Origin: an uncultured Lachnospiraceae bacterium
GTDB lineage: Bacteria; Bacillota; Clostridia; Lachnospirales; Lachnospiraceae
Assembly (NCBI GenBank): GCA_946615865.1
Contig: CAMOIJ010000015.1
Location: 1-53,967, forward strand
Direction: 5' to 3'
Length of the DNA: 53,967 nt
A program made the position numbers and the translations under genes. The notes under the pieces were generated by a model. The model worked only from the letters and a program-made list of their open reading frames with translations, searched no databases and was not told the origin of the DNA. Below, in pieces: positions 1 to 7,492 of this stretch; the first letter of the stretch is position 1; the number at the start of each line of letters is the position of its first letter.

Positions 1-2
1 AG

Positions 3-1310
3 CTGGCAGCAGGTCTTACTACCTTCATGACAATGGCTTACATCCTGGCTGTAAATCCCAGCATCCTGAGCGCATCCGGCATGGACGCAGGTGCGATCTT
101 TACAGCGACGGCACTGGCTTCTGCAATTGCCTCTTTCCTGATGGCATTTCTTGCAAACCTTCCGTTCGTGCTCTCCGCAGGTATGGGTCTTAACGCTTAC
201 TTCGCTTACACCGTAGTCCTGGGAATGGGTTATTCCTGGCAGATGGCTCTGACAGCTGTCTTCGTGGAAGGTCTGATCTTCGTCGTCCTCTCCCTTACCA
301 ACGTCAGAGAAGCGATCTTCAACGCGATCCCTGCAACCCTCAAGATCGCCGTATCCGTCGGTATCGGCCTCTTCATTACATTCATCGGTCTGCAGAACGC
401 GCACATCGTCGTGGACAGCGCTACGCTGGTTTCTGTATTTTCCTTTAAGGGATCCATCGCGAACGGCACTTTCAATTCCGAAGGCATCACCGTTCTCCTT
501 GCGATCATCGGCATCCTGATCACAGCGATCCTGATGCTGCGCAACGTCAAGGGCGCGATCCTTCTCGGCATCATTGCCACATGGGTACTCGGCATCATCT
601 GCCAGCTCGTCGGCCTCTATGTTCCGAATCCCGAAGCAGGCTTCTACAGTGTTATTCCTTCCGGAATCATCTCCATGCCCGCTTCCGTTGCTCCTACACT
701 CTTCAAACTGGACTTCTCCAGCATCCTGAGTGTGGACTTCATCGTTGTTATGTTCGCGTTCCTGTTCGTCGACATGTTCGATACACTTGGAACCCTGATC
801 GGCTGCGCATCCAAGGCTAACCTCCTCGACGAAGAGGGCAAGCTTCCCGGCATCAAGGGCGCTCTCCTTTCCGACGCTGTCGGAACAATATGCGGTGCCT
901 GCCTCGGAACTTCCACCATCACTACTTTCGTTGAGTCCGCATCCGGTATCGCAGAAGGCGGACGCACCGGTCTGACCGCGATCGCATCCGGCGCGCTTTT
1001 CCTGCTGGCTCTGTTCTTCTCTCCTCTCTTCCTGACGATCCCTTCCTTCGCCACTGCTCCCGCACTGGTTATGGTCGGTTTCCTCATGATGCAGCAGGTC
1101 AGCAAGATCGAGTGGGATAACATCCTTGAAGCAATCCCCGCTTTCATCTGCATCTTCGCGATGGCGTTCATGTACTCCATCTCCGAGGGTATCTGCTTCG
1201 GCATCATCTCCTACACTGTTCTCAATGTAGCATCCGGCAAGGCTAAGCAGGTCACTCCTCTGATGTATGTTCTGACGGTTGTATTCATTCTCAAGTACAT
1301 CCTGATCTGA
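3..1310 (+). CDS. NCS2/AzgA-type purine permease, 5' truncated by window edge
   Basis: Polytopic inner-membrane permease of the nucleobase:cation symporter-2 type (adenine, guanine, hypoxanthine or xanthine uptake with a cation). The frame is open to the window edge, and the residues before the first internal Met (LAAGLTTFMTMAYIL) are the conserved N-terminal segment of the family, so the true start lies left of base 1. Visible hallmarks are NPSILS after the first helix, the GMGLNAYFAYTVV segment, MFDTLGTLIG and the TTFVESASGIAEGGRTGLTA loop that belongs to the substrate site. About 12 hydrophobic helices are present and the C-terminus is complete. The gene is followed 20 bases later by a strong terminator. 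The AzgA-like subgroup is a family inference; the exact purine cannot be read from the sequence. Confidence 0.93.
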   Translation: MAAGLTTFMTMAYILAVNPSILSASGMDAGAIFTATALASAIASFLMAFLANLPFVLSAGMGLNAYFAYTVVLGMGYSWQMALTAVFVEGLIFVVLSLTNVREAIFNAIPATLKIAVSVGIGLFITFIGLQNAHIVVDSATLVSVFSFKGSIANGTFNSEGITVLLAIIGILITAILMLRNVKGAILLGIIATWVLGIICQLVGLYVPNPEAGFYSVIPSGIISMPASVAPTLFKLDFSSILSVDFIVVMFAFLFVDMFDTLGTLIGCASKANLLDEEGKLPGIKGALLSDAVGTICGACLGTSTITTFVESASGIAEGGRTGLTAIASGALFLLALFFSPLFLTIPSFATAPALVMVGFLMMQQVSKIEWDNILEAIPAFICIFAMAFMYSISEGICFGIISYTVLNVASGKAKQVTPLMYVLTVVFILKYILI

Positions 1311-1331
1311 TCATACGAACAAGATCCATTT

Positions 1332-1368
1332 AAAAAGGGCTGTCGCTCATGCGGCAGCCCTTTTTTAT
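1332..1368. terminator. Bidirectional rho-independent terminator
   Basis: AAAAAGGGCTGTCGC, a TCAT loop and GCGGCAGCCCTTTTTT form a 15-bp stem with A and T runs on opposite sides. It can end the plus-strand permease and the minus-strand PNPOx-like gene, which converge here. Confidence 0.9.
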
Positions 1369-1387
1369 GTCCATTATTCTGTTTTCT

Positions 1388-1792
1388 TCAGAACTCCACG
1401 GTCTCCGGTGCAGCTGTAAAGGAGCTGAACGTCGCCTTTGCATTCTTGAAATAAAGGACTTCCGTATTGTTGTCCTCCGGATCATACATGGCGCGAAGCT
1501 CAGGATAAGCCTCAAGCATTGATTTCTTGGGCTCTACGCGGTTGTCATCGACAAGCTCGCCTGCAACGCGGAGCCATACGCCGTCTTTGAAAGCGCAGAT
1601 CTCAGCTTTGGGATTAGCCGCCAGCTGTTTGGCCACGTCCTTTCCTCTGCCGGTCTGGATATAGAGTTTTCCCTCATAAATGTGAATGGTCCCGAAAGGA
1701 CGTACACGGGGCTGGTCACCGTCTACCGTCGCGAGATAGTAAGTCCCGGCCTCCTTAAGAAATGCGCAAACTTTTTCCATTGCTGTCATCAT
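1388..1792 (-). CDS. Pyridoxamine 5'-phosphate oxidase-family (FMN-binding split-barrel) protein
   Basis: Small cytoplasmic flavin-binding protein of about 134 residues. The pattern of a short N-terminal helix, then TYYLATVDGDQPRVRPFG, YEGKLYIQTGRGKDVAKQL and a C-terminal YFKNAKATFSSF segment is that of single-domain PNPOx-like split barrels found in Clostridia, usually dimeric and of undefined substrate. A longer frame reaches 1891 but overlaps the next gene. An AAGGAGGT Shine-Dalgarno site at 1797-1804 points to one of three adjacent ATGs (1789, 1792 or 1795), and 1792 gives the usual 5-base spacing. True pyridoxamine phosphate oxidase activity is unlikely for so short a member; an FMN-dependent reductase or binding role is inferred. 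Confidence 0.85.
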   Translation of the reverse strand: MMTAMEKVCAFLKEAGTYYLATVDGDQPRVRPFGTIHIYEGKLYIQTGRGKDVAKQLAANPKAEICAFKDGVWLRVAGELVDDNRVEPKKSMLEAYPELRAMYDPEDNNTEVLYFKNAKATFSSFTAAPETVEF

Positions 1793-1868
1793 CATTACCT
1801 CCTTAAAAGAATTATATTCCTCACCCGGAAATTCAATTCCCGGAATAAAGTGCCGCAAAACTCCAAAC

Positions 1869-2765
1869 TCACTCTTTCTCCCGCAGCTCATTGAGCAGCG
1901 TGAACCCGAGGATCATAGCGCCTCCGATCACCTGCAGAGCGCTCATCGGCTCGCGCAGGATACTGACAGACAGGATCACCGCCACCAATGGGTCGATATA
2001 GCTGAGCACAGCCGCTTCCTGTCCCGGAACATGCTGCAGGGATGAGAAGTACATACAGTATGCGACTCCCGTGTGGACCAGTCCCACGATCAGCAGCAGG
2101 ACAAGGCCTGCTCCCTTTAATTCTCCTGAATGCATCCCTCCTGTCAGCATCACGTATGGAAACAGGGTCACAGCGGCCGCCGCAAACTGAAGAAATGTCC
2201 TCTGGATCCCGCCCACATTTTTGATGAATTTGTTGAGAAGCACAACTGTCGCATACAGTACCGCCGCTCCCAGGCCGAACAGGATACCGATGTGATCCGT
2301 TCCCTTCCCGCTCACTCCTCCTCCGCTTATCGTGATCAGAAGGATTCCCAGTGTCGACATGACAAAACACAGCAGTTTCCGCTTTGTCATCTCCTCTCTG
2401 AACAGGAGTGTGCTCACCAAAGTGATTATGACCGGCGCCGCGTAATAGCTTAGCGTCGCAGCGGATACGGTCGTATACTTATAAGCCTCAAACAGCAGGA
2501 TCCAGTTGAATCCCATCGCTATGCCGGAAACGATCAGCAGGATCAACTCCCTGCGCATACCGGAAAGTTCCAGATTCTGCTTTGTGACCAGCAGATAGAA
2601 TCCGATCGCCAATATAGCCAGTACAGCCCTGCACAGGGCGATCTCCTCTGAAGCAAGCGGTATATTGCGGACAAAGAGCCCGATCGTTCCGAAAATCGCC
2701 ATAGATATGGCGATAAACAGCCTTGAGCGGTTCACTGCCGCCCTGTCGTTATCTTTTCCCTGCAT
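1869..2765 (-). CDS. DMT-superfamily (EamA) permease
   Basis: Ten-helix drug/metabolite transporter of 298 residues made of two EamA repeats, normally an exporter of amino acids or other small metabolites. The repeats begin near residues 15 and 155. Typical signatures include the SEEIALCRAVLA segment in helix 2, AATLSYYAAPVIITLVSTLLFREE at the end of the first repeat and AAVLSYIDPLVAVILSVSILREP at the end of the second. The Shine-Dalgarno site is weak. The gene lies downstream of the ExbB/ExbD operon with only 16 bases after the last open frame, so it may be read through from there. The substrate is unknown. Confidence 0.9.
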   Translation of the reverse strand: MQGKDNDRAAVNRSRLFIAISMAIFGTIGLFVRNIPLASEEIALCRAVLAILAIGFYLLVTKQNLELSGMRRELILLIVSGIAMGFNWILLFEAYKYTTVSAATLSYYAAPVIITLVSTLLFREEMTKRKLLCFVMSTLGILLITISGGGVSGKGTDHIGILFGLGAAVLYATVVLLNKFIKNVGGIQRTFLQFAAAAVTLFPYVMLTGGMHSGELKGAGLVLLLIVGLVHTGVAYCMYFSSLQHVPGQEAAVLSYIDPLVAVILSVSILREPMSALQVIGGAMILGFTLLNELREKE

Positions 2766-2781
2766 ATTATTCAGTCACCGT

Positions 2782-3003
2782 TTACCTGGAATTCTTCAGC
2801 TGGATATCCAGCTCGTCAAATACTGCCTTGACCCAGTTATATGTGTCCAGGATCGACTCCTCCTCTTCGAGGGTGAAGGTCCTGGAATCGCTGTTATACT
2901 CCTCGACATACTTTCTGAGTTCTTCGCTGTCGGCGACCTGGTGCCCATTGATCGTCACTACATCCTTTTTAATCGAGACGACGATGTTGTCGGGGATCTC
3001 GCT
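2782..3003 (-). other. 73-codon continuation of the ExbD-like frame after an in-frame TAG
   Basis: Directly after the TAG at 3004-3006 the same frame stays open for 73 codons to a TAA at 2782-2784. The translation (IVVSIKKDVVTINGHQVADS near its start, then a charged stretch and ILDTYNWVKAVFDELDIQLK) has the strand-helix-strand pattern of the extracytoplasmic ExbD/TolR domain. It has no start codon or ribosome site of its own. The likely explanation is that one gene (2782-3228, 148 codons) carries an amber mutation or is read through. A base-calling error is also possible. Confidence 0.7.
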
Positions 3004-3228
3004 CTAAGCTTCTTCCTTCTCAGTCTGCTCTGTCTGCTCAGCGGCCTCTTTCGCTTCGCCTTGTCCCTCACTCTGTTCCTGCTGGACCGAGTCGCCGTTT
3101 CCCGGGAGCAGTCCCTGTCCGGGACCCAGGCCAAAATATCCCCCGCCGCCCAAAATCAGCAACAGCGCTATGATCCCCGCTGTGGCAGCAGTCCTGCCGC
3201 CTCCGCCGTTATTTCTCTCTTCCGCCAT
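3004..3228 (-). CDS. ExbD/TolR-like membrane-anchored protein, interrupted by amber codon
   Basis: As written this encodes 74 residues: a short Gly-rich N-terminus, one transmembrane helix (about residues 13-32, TAGIIALLLILGGGGYFGLG) and an acidic Gln/Glu-rich tail that stops at TAG. The start at 3228 is chosen because GGAGG inside the end of the upstream ExbD gene sits at proper spacing; longer upstream codons overlap that gene. The helix lacks the protonatable Asp of true ExbD. With the open 73 codons beyond the TAG, the complete product would have the ExbD layout of anchor, linker and periplasmic-type domain. It is third in an ExbB-ExbD operon, 4 bases after its neighbour. Whether the truncated product functions is unknown. 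Confidence 0.6.
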   Translation of the reverse strand: MAEERNNGGGGRTAATAGIIALLLILGGGGYFGLGPGQGLLPGNGDSVQQEQSEGQGEAKEAAEQTEQTEKEEA

Positions 3229-3232
3229 ACCT

Positions 3233-3805
3233 CTACTCCTCCACGATCTGATAGAATACTTCTTTTCTGAGCTGTTTCTGCGTCTGCAGCGCGTCCCTGA
3301 TCGGTACAAACTCCTCTTTTCTGTAAATAGACTTTGTATCGCAATGGAACACAATGAACACCGGGTGATCAGCATAATCATCTACAATGTCGTTAATGAT
3401 CCCGATCACATGACTTTTCGTGTAGTCTGTCCTGTCCGATCCAAGCCTGAAGGACTCGACTTCCTGATCGCTTCCTTTGTAAACCCTGAGAACGTGATTC
3501 CCGTCCTCCACTTCGTTGATGAACGTGACGATCACCGCGTCCGACTCGTACCTCTTGCCGCTGTCCTCGATCTTGTTCTTTCGGTTAACTTCGCTCTGCA
3601 GGATCGTATTCTGCTCCTCAAGATCCGTCACCTGCTCTTCAAGTCCCGAGATTTTACTCAGAGATTCTTCCGCATTTTCCTGCATGTCCTTCTGAGTCTG
3701 CGTTCCGGCCAGCATTACGATAAAGAGGATCACGAACAGAACATCCAGCAGCGGAGTCAGATTTATATCATCGCTGCCCCGGCTGCGCCGGCCTCTGTTT
3801 CTCAT
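3233..3805 (-). CDS. ExbD/TolR-family (MotB-like) proton-channel subunit
   Basis: 190-residue biopolymer-transport ExbD-like protein. The N-terminal basic tail is followed by the hallmark segment DDINLTPLLDVLFVILFIVM (about residues 12-31), in which the Asp of LLDVL corresponds to the ion-carrying residue of ExbD, TolR and MotB. Next comes a predicted coiled coil (residues 45-80, rich in Glu, Leu and Gln) and a C-terminal alpha/beta domain outside the membrane. It overlaps the ExbB-like gene by 4 bases (ATGA), indicating translational coupling. By family it should form a dimeric core in an ExbB-like pentamer and turn ion flow into mechanical work. What it drives in a monoderm cell is unknown, and no TonB-like protein is adjacent. 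Confidence 0.85.
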   Translation of the reverse strand: MRNRGRRSRGSDDINLTPLLDVLFVILFIVMLAGTQTQKDMQENAEESLSKISGLEEQVTDLEEQNTILQSEVNRKNKIEDSGKRYESDAVIVTFINEVEDGNHVLRVYKGSDQEVESFRLGSDRTDYTKSHVIGIINDIVDDYADHPVFIVFHCDTKSIYRKEEFVPIRDALQTQKQLRKEVFYQIVEE

Positions 3806-4383
3806 TGATCCCCACCTCCCAGCGGAATCTCCCTGGCGACATTGTAGCTTTCCCGGAAGCGGTCAACGCCGTCGTCGATGTAGTTCAGGTATCTGGAGCA
3901 GAAAATGATATCCACGACCTTGAAGATGACCGCAAAGAGAATGCCAAGCACCGTTGAAGAGAGCGCAAATGAAACTCCCTCAAAGAGATTCTGCGCGTTG
4001 GACCAGTCCGCGTTTCCGTTCATCGCTACGAACAGACCGGTGACCGTTCCCAGTATACCCAGCAGAGGGAAGATCTGAATGATCAGGGATACTGAGGAAA
4101 ACAGCATCGAGTCGTTCTGGTAGTCGTCGCAGAAATTGTCGAATTCTTTCCAGTCCTTCTTCACCTTTACAGTGTATTCAGTTTCCACAATTCCTGCCTT
4201 TTTGCTCCTGAGCACCTGTTTGCCGGGCGTCTCGCCGTTGAGCGCGTCGATCCTCTTCTTGAGGAGGATCATCTTATTGTAAGCCATGATCATGAGCACT
4301 GCTTCGACAACAGCCAGGATCACTATCCCTGCATTCAATGTTTTGGCCAAAAACCAGGAAACCGCCAGTATCACATCGTTCAT
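3802..4383 (-). CDS. MotA/TolQ/ExbB-family proton-channel subunit
   Basis: 193-residue membrane protein with three helices (roughly residues 15-36, 90-120 and 136-160). It carries the family motif IFPLLGILGTVTGLFVAM in the second helix and SFALSSTVLGILFAVIFKVV in the third, as expected for the pentameric stator of ExbBD, TolQR and MotAB motors. It is the first gene of a three-gene operon and ends inside the start codon of the ExbD gene. Two TATAAT-like boxes lie upstream (around 4431-4460 on the minus strand) but with poor -35 elements. The function in this lineage is not established. Confidence 0.85.
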   Translation of the reverse strand: MNDVILAVSWFLAKTLNAGIVILAVVEAVLMIMAYNKMILLKKRIDALNGETPGKQVLRSKKAGIVETEYTVKVKKDWKEFDNFCDDYQNDSMLFSSVSLIIQIFPLLGILGTVTGLFVAMNGNADWSNAQNLFEGVSFALSSTVLGILFAVIFKVVDIIFCSRYLNYIDDGVDRFRESYNVAREIPLGGGDQ

Positions 4384-4544
4384 TTTCTGTACCTTTTTCC
4401 ATAGTCAGACAATATTGCCGCACACTGTTATTATACCTTTTTTTCCGCATTATATATACCGTTTCCTGTTCCTGCAGATTCCATAAGAATGCCTCTTTGG
4501 AGCGCAATAATCAGATTATTATCTTTTTTACGATAAACAGACAT

Positions 4545-4584
4545 AAAATCAGCGCCGGTCCTGCAACAGGGCCGGCGCTTTTTC
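4545..4584. terminator. Rho-independent terminator after the AmmeMemoRadiSam operon
   Basis: AGCGCCGGTCCT, loop GCAAC and AGGGCCGGCGCT form a 12-bp stem with one wobble pair. On the minus strand it is followed by GATTTTATG, and on the plus strand by TTTTTC. It lies 16 bases past the stop of the radical SAM gene, and the rest of 4384-4599 contains no gene. Confidence 0.8.
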
Positions 4585-4599
4585 ATTCCTTCTTAATAT

Positions 4600-5451
4600 T
4601 CAGCAGTTTCCGGTATAAACAAATTTAAGCTGCTCGCGGGCAACCTCGGCCAGGCGATAGATCTTCTTCACAGATGTAGCCTCCCGGTCCGTCATGTGAA
4701 AACGCGGGAAGAATCTGGAAATGTGCAGCGGTATCTCGTCTCCCGGAATGATCCCTTTAAGGGAAGAGATCCATTCGCACATGCTGCGCATCTCCTCCTC
4801 CGAGTCGTTCTCCCCGGGAATGATCAGCGTGGTCAGTTCTACATGGCAGGACTGCACAGCGCGGGTGATAAAGCGCATTACCATTTCCCTGTCTCCGCCC
4901 AGCACATCCCTGTAATACTTGTCCGTAAATCCCTTCATATCGATATTCATCGCGTCCATAAAGGGAAGGATCTCTTCCAGAACGGACGCCTCTGCTGTCC
5001 CGTTGCTGACAAGCACATTGACCATACCCTTCCCATGCACCAGTCTCGCCGTATCTCTTACAAATTCGTATCCGACCAGCGGCTCATTGTAGGTGAAGGC
5101 AACGCCGACATTGCCCTTTTTCTTATAATACTGCGCCGTCTCCGCGATCTGCTCCGGCGTCACCAGTTCCGCCCGTTCCGCATACCGCATAGCTTCCTTC
5201 GACCAGGAGATCTCGTAGTTCTGACAGAAAGGACAGCGGAGATTACAGCCGTAACTGCCGGCCGACAAAATGCGGCTTCCCGGCATAAATCTCCTGAGAG
5301 GTTTCTTCTCGATGGGATCGAGCGCAAGGGAAGTGATCCTCCCATAGTTGGCCGCCCGCACGATCCCGCCGGCGCAGATCCGCGCGCCGCAGAAGCCGAT
5401 CTGTCCCTCTTTAAGGTCACAGTGTCTGAAACAGACTCCGCATACCGCCAT
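4600..5451 (-). CDS. amrS: AmmeMemoRadiSam system radical SAM enzyme
   Basis: 283-residue radical S-adenosylmethionine enzyme. The cluster-binding motif C-x3-C-x2-C is at residues 69, 73 and 76 (GCNLRCPFCQNYE), and an extra N-terminal Cys group (residues 4, 7, 11 and 21) is typical of this subfamily, related to the pyruvate formate-lyase activating enzyme. ATG at 5451 is chosen because GGAGGT lies 6 bases upstream; a GTG two codons earlier touches that site. It is the last gene of an operon, 23 bases after the Memo-AMMECR1 fusion. The three families co-occur widely, and the reaction they carry out is, to my knowledge, still undefined. Confidence 0.9.
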   Translation of the reverse strand: MAVCGVCFRHCDLKEGQIGFCGARICAGGIVRAANYGRITSLALDPIEKKPLRRFMPGSRILSAGSYGCNLRCPFCQNYEISWSKEAMRYAERAELVTPEQIAETAQYYKKKGNVGVAFTYNEPLVGYEFVRDTARLVHGKGMVNVLVSNGTAEASVLEEILPFMDAMNIDMKGFTDKYYRDVLGGDREMVMRFITRAVQSCHVELTTLIIPGENDSEEEMRSMCEWISSLKGIIPGDEIPLHISRFFPRFHMTDREATSVKKIYRLAEVAREQLKFVYTGNC

Positions 5452-5474
5452 AGTCACACCTCCCGCTGGTCCGA

Positions 5475-6863
5475 TCAGTGATGTCTTACAACTTCAAACC
5501 TCTGCAGTTCGACCCGCTTATCCCAGTCTGCGATCCCGGCCTTGCTCTTGGCGATGGAAATCTGCTCTTCCACCGTATCTACGCCGTCCAGATCCGGCAG
5601 GAGCAGTCCCCGCTTTCTCCCTTTAGTAACGATGACGCCGTAGCGCTTTACATCCAGTTCATCCGGCGAGCTGACCGGCTCCGGGTCTCCCAGCACATCG
5701 ACGCTGATCTCCAGCCACTTAAGTTCCCCGGCTTTGATCGGATCAAAGCGCGGATCCCTTGTTGAGGCGCTGACTGCATTGTCTATGATCTCCTGCGCCA
5801 GGCAGTCCCTTACAGGCGAGATCGTACCGATGCATCCCCGAAGTTTCCCATGCTCACGAATAGACACGAAAGCCCCTGCGCGCCGATTCGTCAGCTCTGC
5901 AGGAAGGTCCTGAGGCATTTCCATCTTCCTGTGTTTGAGGATGTAGTGTTCCACAGACGCTCTTGCCAGCCGCACATAGGGATCTTCATTTGCTCTCTCC
6001 GCAGAGAGTTTATCCTCAGCTTTTTTCAGGTACTCATCCAGAAAATGCCTGCTGTCATCAGGCTCTCCCGGATGGAAAGTGCAGATCCCGTAACCGACTC
6101 CGGTCACATCTTCGTGTGACAGTTTCTCTGCCTTTACGGACAGTCCGTCGAGGGCTCCCGCCATGATGACAAAAGAGCGATGGCCGCACTCTGCAGCCCT
6201 GTCGCAGAAAGTCTCGTCGAAATCAAACAATTCCCCGAAAGCCGCTCGCCCGCATACGTCCATGATCCTCTCATCGTACTGCGGGCCTTCCGGCGCATAT
6301 CCGTAGGGGCCGTAGTCCTGAAGTTTGTGGGACAGATCCCCGCTGGCGACAAACACGGCTCTTCTTCCCAGGCTCTCCACCGCCTCCCGGATCATCTGTC
6401 CTAATCTGTAGTGCTCGGTAAAAGGAAGCCCCGAGAGACCGATCCTCACTATTTTGCCGCCGGAATATCTGCGGCGAATGAAATACAGGGGTACCATAGT
6501 CCCGTGGTCAAGCCTCTTATCGCGCTCTCCCATGACGCCCGCGGGAAATCCCGTCTCCCGCGCAAGTCTGTCGATGGCTGCGACAAGTTCTGTATCATAG
6601 TTCTCCGTAAAGCTCACCTGAGAAGCCCTAAATTGTCCGAAATCTCCCCGGGCGCTCTTACCGGGAGAAATGTGGAAATAGTCCGCGTACATGACACTGT
6701 GCGGGCTCGTGATGATGATCGTATCCGGTTCAAGCGCCGCGATCTCTTCCGAGACCTGCTCATAAGCCCTGATCGTCTTACTGATCTGTGCCTCACTACC
6801 ACGCCCCACAGCAGGTACGATCATGGGCGGATGCGGCACCATAAAAGCAGCGAGAATAGACAT
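5475..6863 (-). CDS. AmmeMemoRadiSam proteins B and A fused (Memo-like + AMMECR1)
   Basis: 462-residue fusion. Residues 1 to about 265 match the Memo/LigB-like fold of class III extradiol dioxygenases: MVPHPPMIVP near the start gives a putative metal His at residue 11, and SPHSVMYAD, DKRLDHGTMVPLYF and ASGDLSHKL add further His residues. Residues from about 295 to 462 match AMMECR1, including GKLRGCIGTISP and a C-terminal ISVDVLG segment. A good GGAGGGTG site precedes the ATG. In many genomes A and B are separate genes, so the fusion supports physical association. Located between a PF06541-type membrane protein and AmrS in one operon. The biochemical role is unknown. Confidence 0.9.
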   Translation of the reverse strand: MSILAAFMVPHPPMIVPAVGRGSEAQISKTIRAYEQVSEEIAALEPDTIIITSPHSVMYADYFHISPGKSARGDFGQFRASQVSFTENYDTELVAAIDRLARETGFPAGVMGERDKRLDHGTMVPLYFIRRRYSGGKIVRIGLSGLPFTEHYRLGQMIREAVESLGRRAVFVASGDLSHKLQDYGPYGYAPEGPQYDERIMDVCGRAAFGELFDFDETFCDRAAECGHRSFVIMAGALDGLSVKAEKLSHEDVTGVGYGICTFHPGEPDDSRHFLDEYLKKAEDKLSAERANEDPYVRLARASVEHYILKHRKMEMPQDLPAELTNRRAGAFVSIREHGKLRGCIGTISPVRDCLAQEIIDNAVSASTRDPRFDPIKAGELKWLEISVDVLGDPEPVSSPDELDVKRYGVIVTKGRKRGLLLPDLDGVDTVEEQISIAKSKAGIADWDKRVELQRFEVVRHH

Positions 6864-6874
6864 TGGTCACCCTC

Positions 6875-7426
6875 CTATTCCAATTTCATAATCTGGTACA
6901 ATATACAATCCAAGGCAAATACAGCCCCAAGGATCAGGCACACTTTATTTACTAAAGCAGGATCAAACCGATTCATTATCTTTACCAGCATCGGGATCAC
7001 TACATAGATCAGCATCAGCCCGGCGAGGCCGAAGACAAAAACTGACCGAAAACAGACATACCCTCCAATATTTCCGAAATTCCATATCTCTGTGTTGTAA
7101 TCCCACAGTCTTGTGTCGCAGATATTGTAGAGAAACCATCCTGTGGCGTACTCCAGAAGACCTGACACGATCACACACAGCAGGAAGACAAGAAGCGGTT
7201 TGTCCTTAAACCGGTATACCAGGAGCGCGTACGCCAGGCCTCCGAATGCGTAGATCGGGACCCAGGGCCCGTAACTGGATCCTCTCTTGACAAAGTATCC
7301 CAGGTCAATTCTGTAGAATAACAATTCATATATAAAGCCGCAAAAACTGCTTGTCACCATCACCAGGATCAACAGGTCGATCAGCTGCATAGTATCCAGG
7401 TTGTAATCACTTTTAAGTAAATTCAT
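6875..7426 (-). CDS. Putative ABC-transporter type IV (PF06541-like) membrane protein
   Basis: 183-residue integral membrane protein with about five helices. It shows the family pattern FIYELLFYRIDLGYFVKRGS, YGPWVPIYAFGG, then SGLLEYATGWFLYNI with WDYN and NIGGYVCF, characteristic of proteins annotated as putative ABC-transporter type IV. Despite that name they have no ATPase and no proven transport role. A strong AAAGGAGG site lies before the ATG. It is first in the AmmeMemoRadiSam operon, only 11 bases before the fusion gene. A TATAAT-like box at about 7453-7459 overlaps the edge of the trmD terminator and may serve this operon. Confidence 0.75.
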   Translation of the reverse strand: MNLLKSDYNLDTMQLIDLLILVMVTSSFCGFIYELLFYRIDLGYFVKRGSSYGPWVPIYAFGGLAYALLVYRFKDKPLLVFLLCVIVSGLLEYATGWFLYNICDTRLWDYNTEIWNFGNIGGYVCFRSVFVFGLAGLMLIYVVIPMLVKIMNRFDPALVNKVCLILGAVFALDCILYQIMKLE

Positions 7427-7461
7427 ACCGCCCGGCCTCCTTTCTAATATCCATTATATAT

Positions 7462-7492
7462 AAAAAAAGAGACGGTGGAAATTCCCCGTCTC
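7462..7492 (-). terminator. Terminator of trmD
   Basis: On the minus strand GAGACGG and CCGTCTC flank a 10-base loop and are followed by TTTTTTTA. The stem begins inside the trmD stop codon. Confidence 0.9.

Noticed and set aside
3004..3006. Amber codon used for pyrrolysine
   Set aside because: The neighbouring ExbD gene uses TAG as its real stop and no pylTS genes are in view; mutation or read-through is simpler.
3004..3381. 125-codon form of the third ExbD-like gene starting at 3381
   Set aside because: Its first 51 codons overlap the well-supported ExbD gene in another frame; a proper ribosome site supports 3228.
3004..4383. Zorya-type anti-phage system
   Set aside because: Motor-type subunits are present but no ZorC, ZorD or ZorE-like protein and no long ZorA tail; the resemblance is only at superfamily level.
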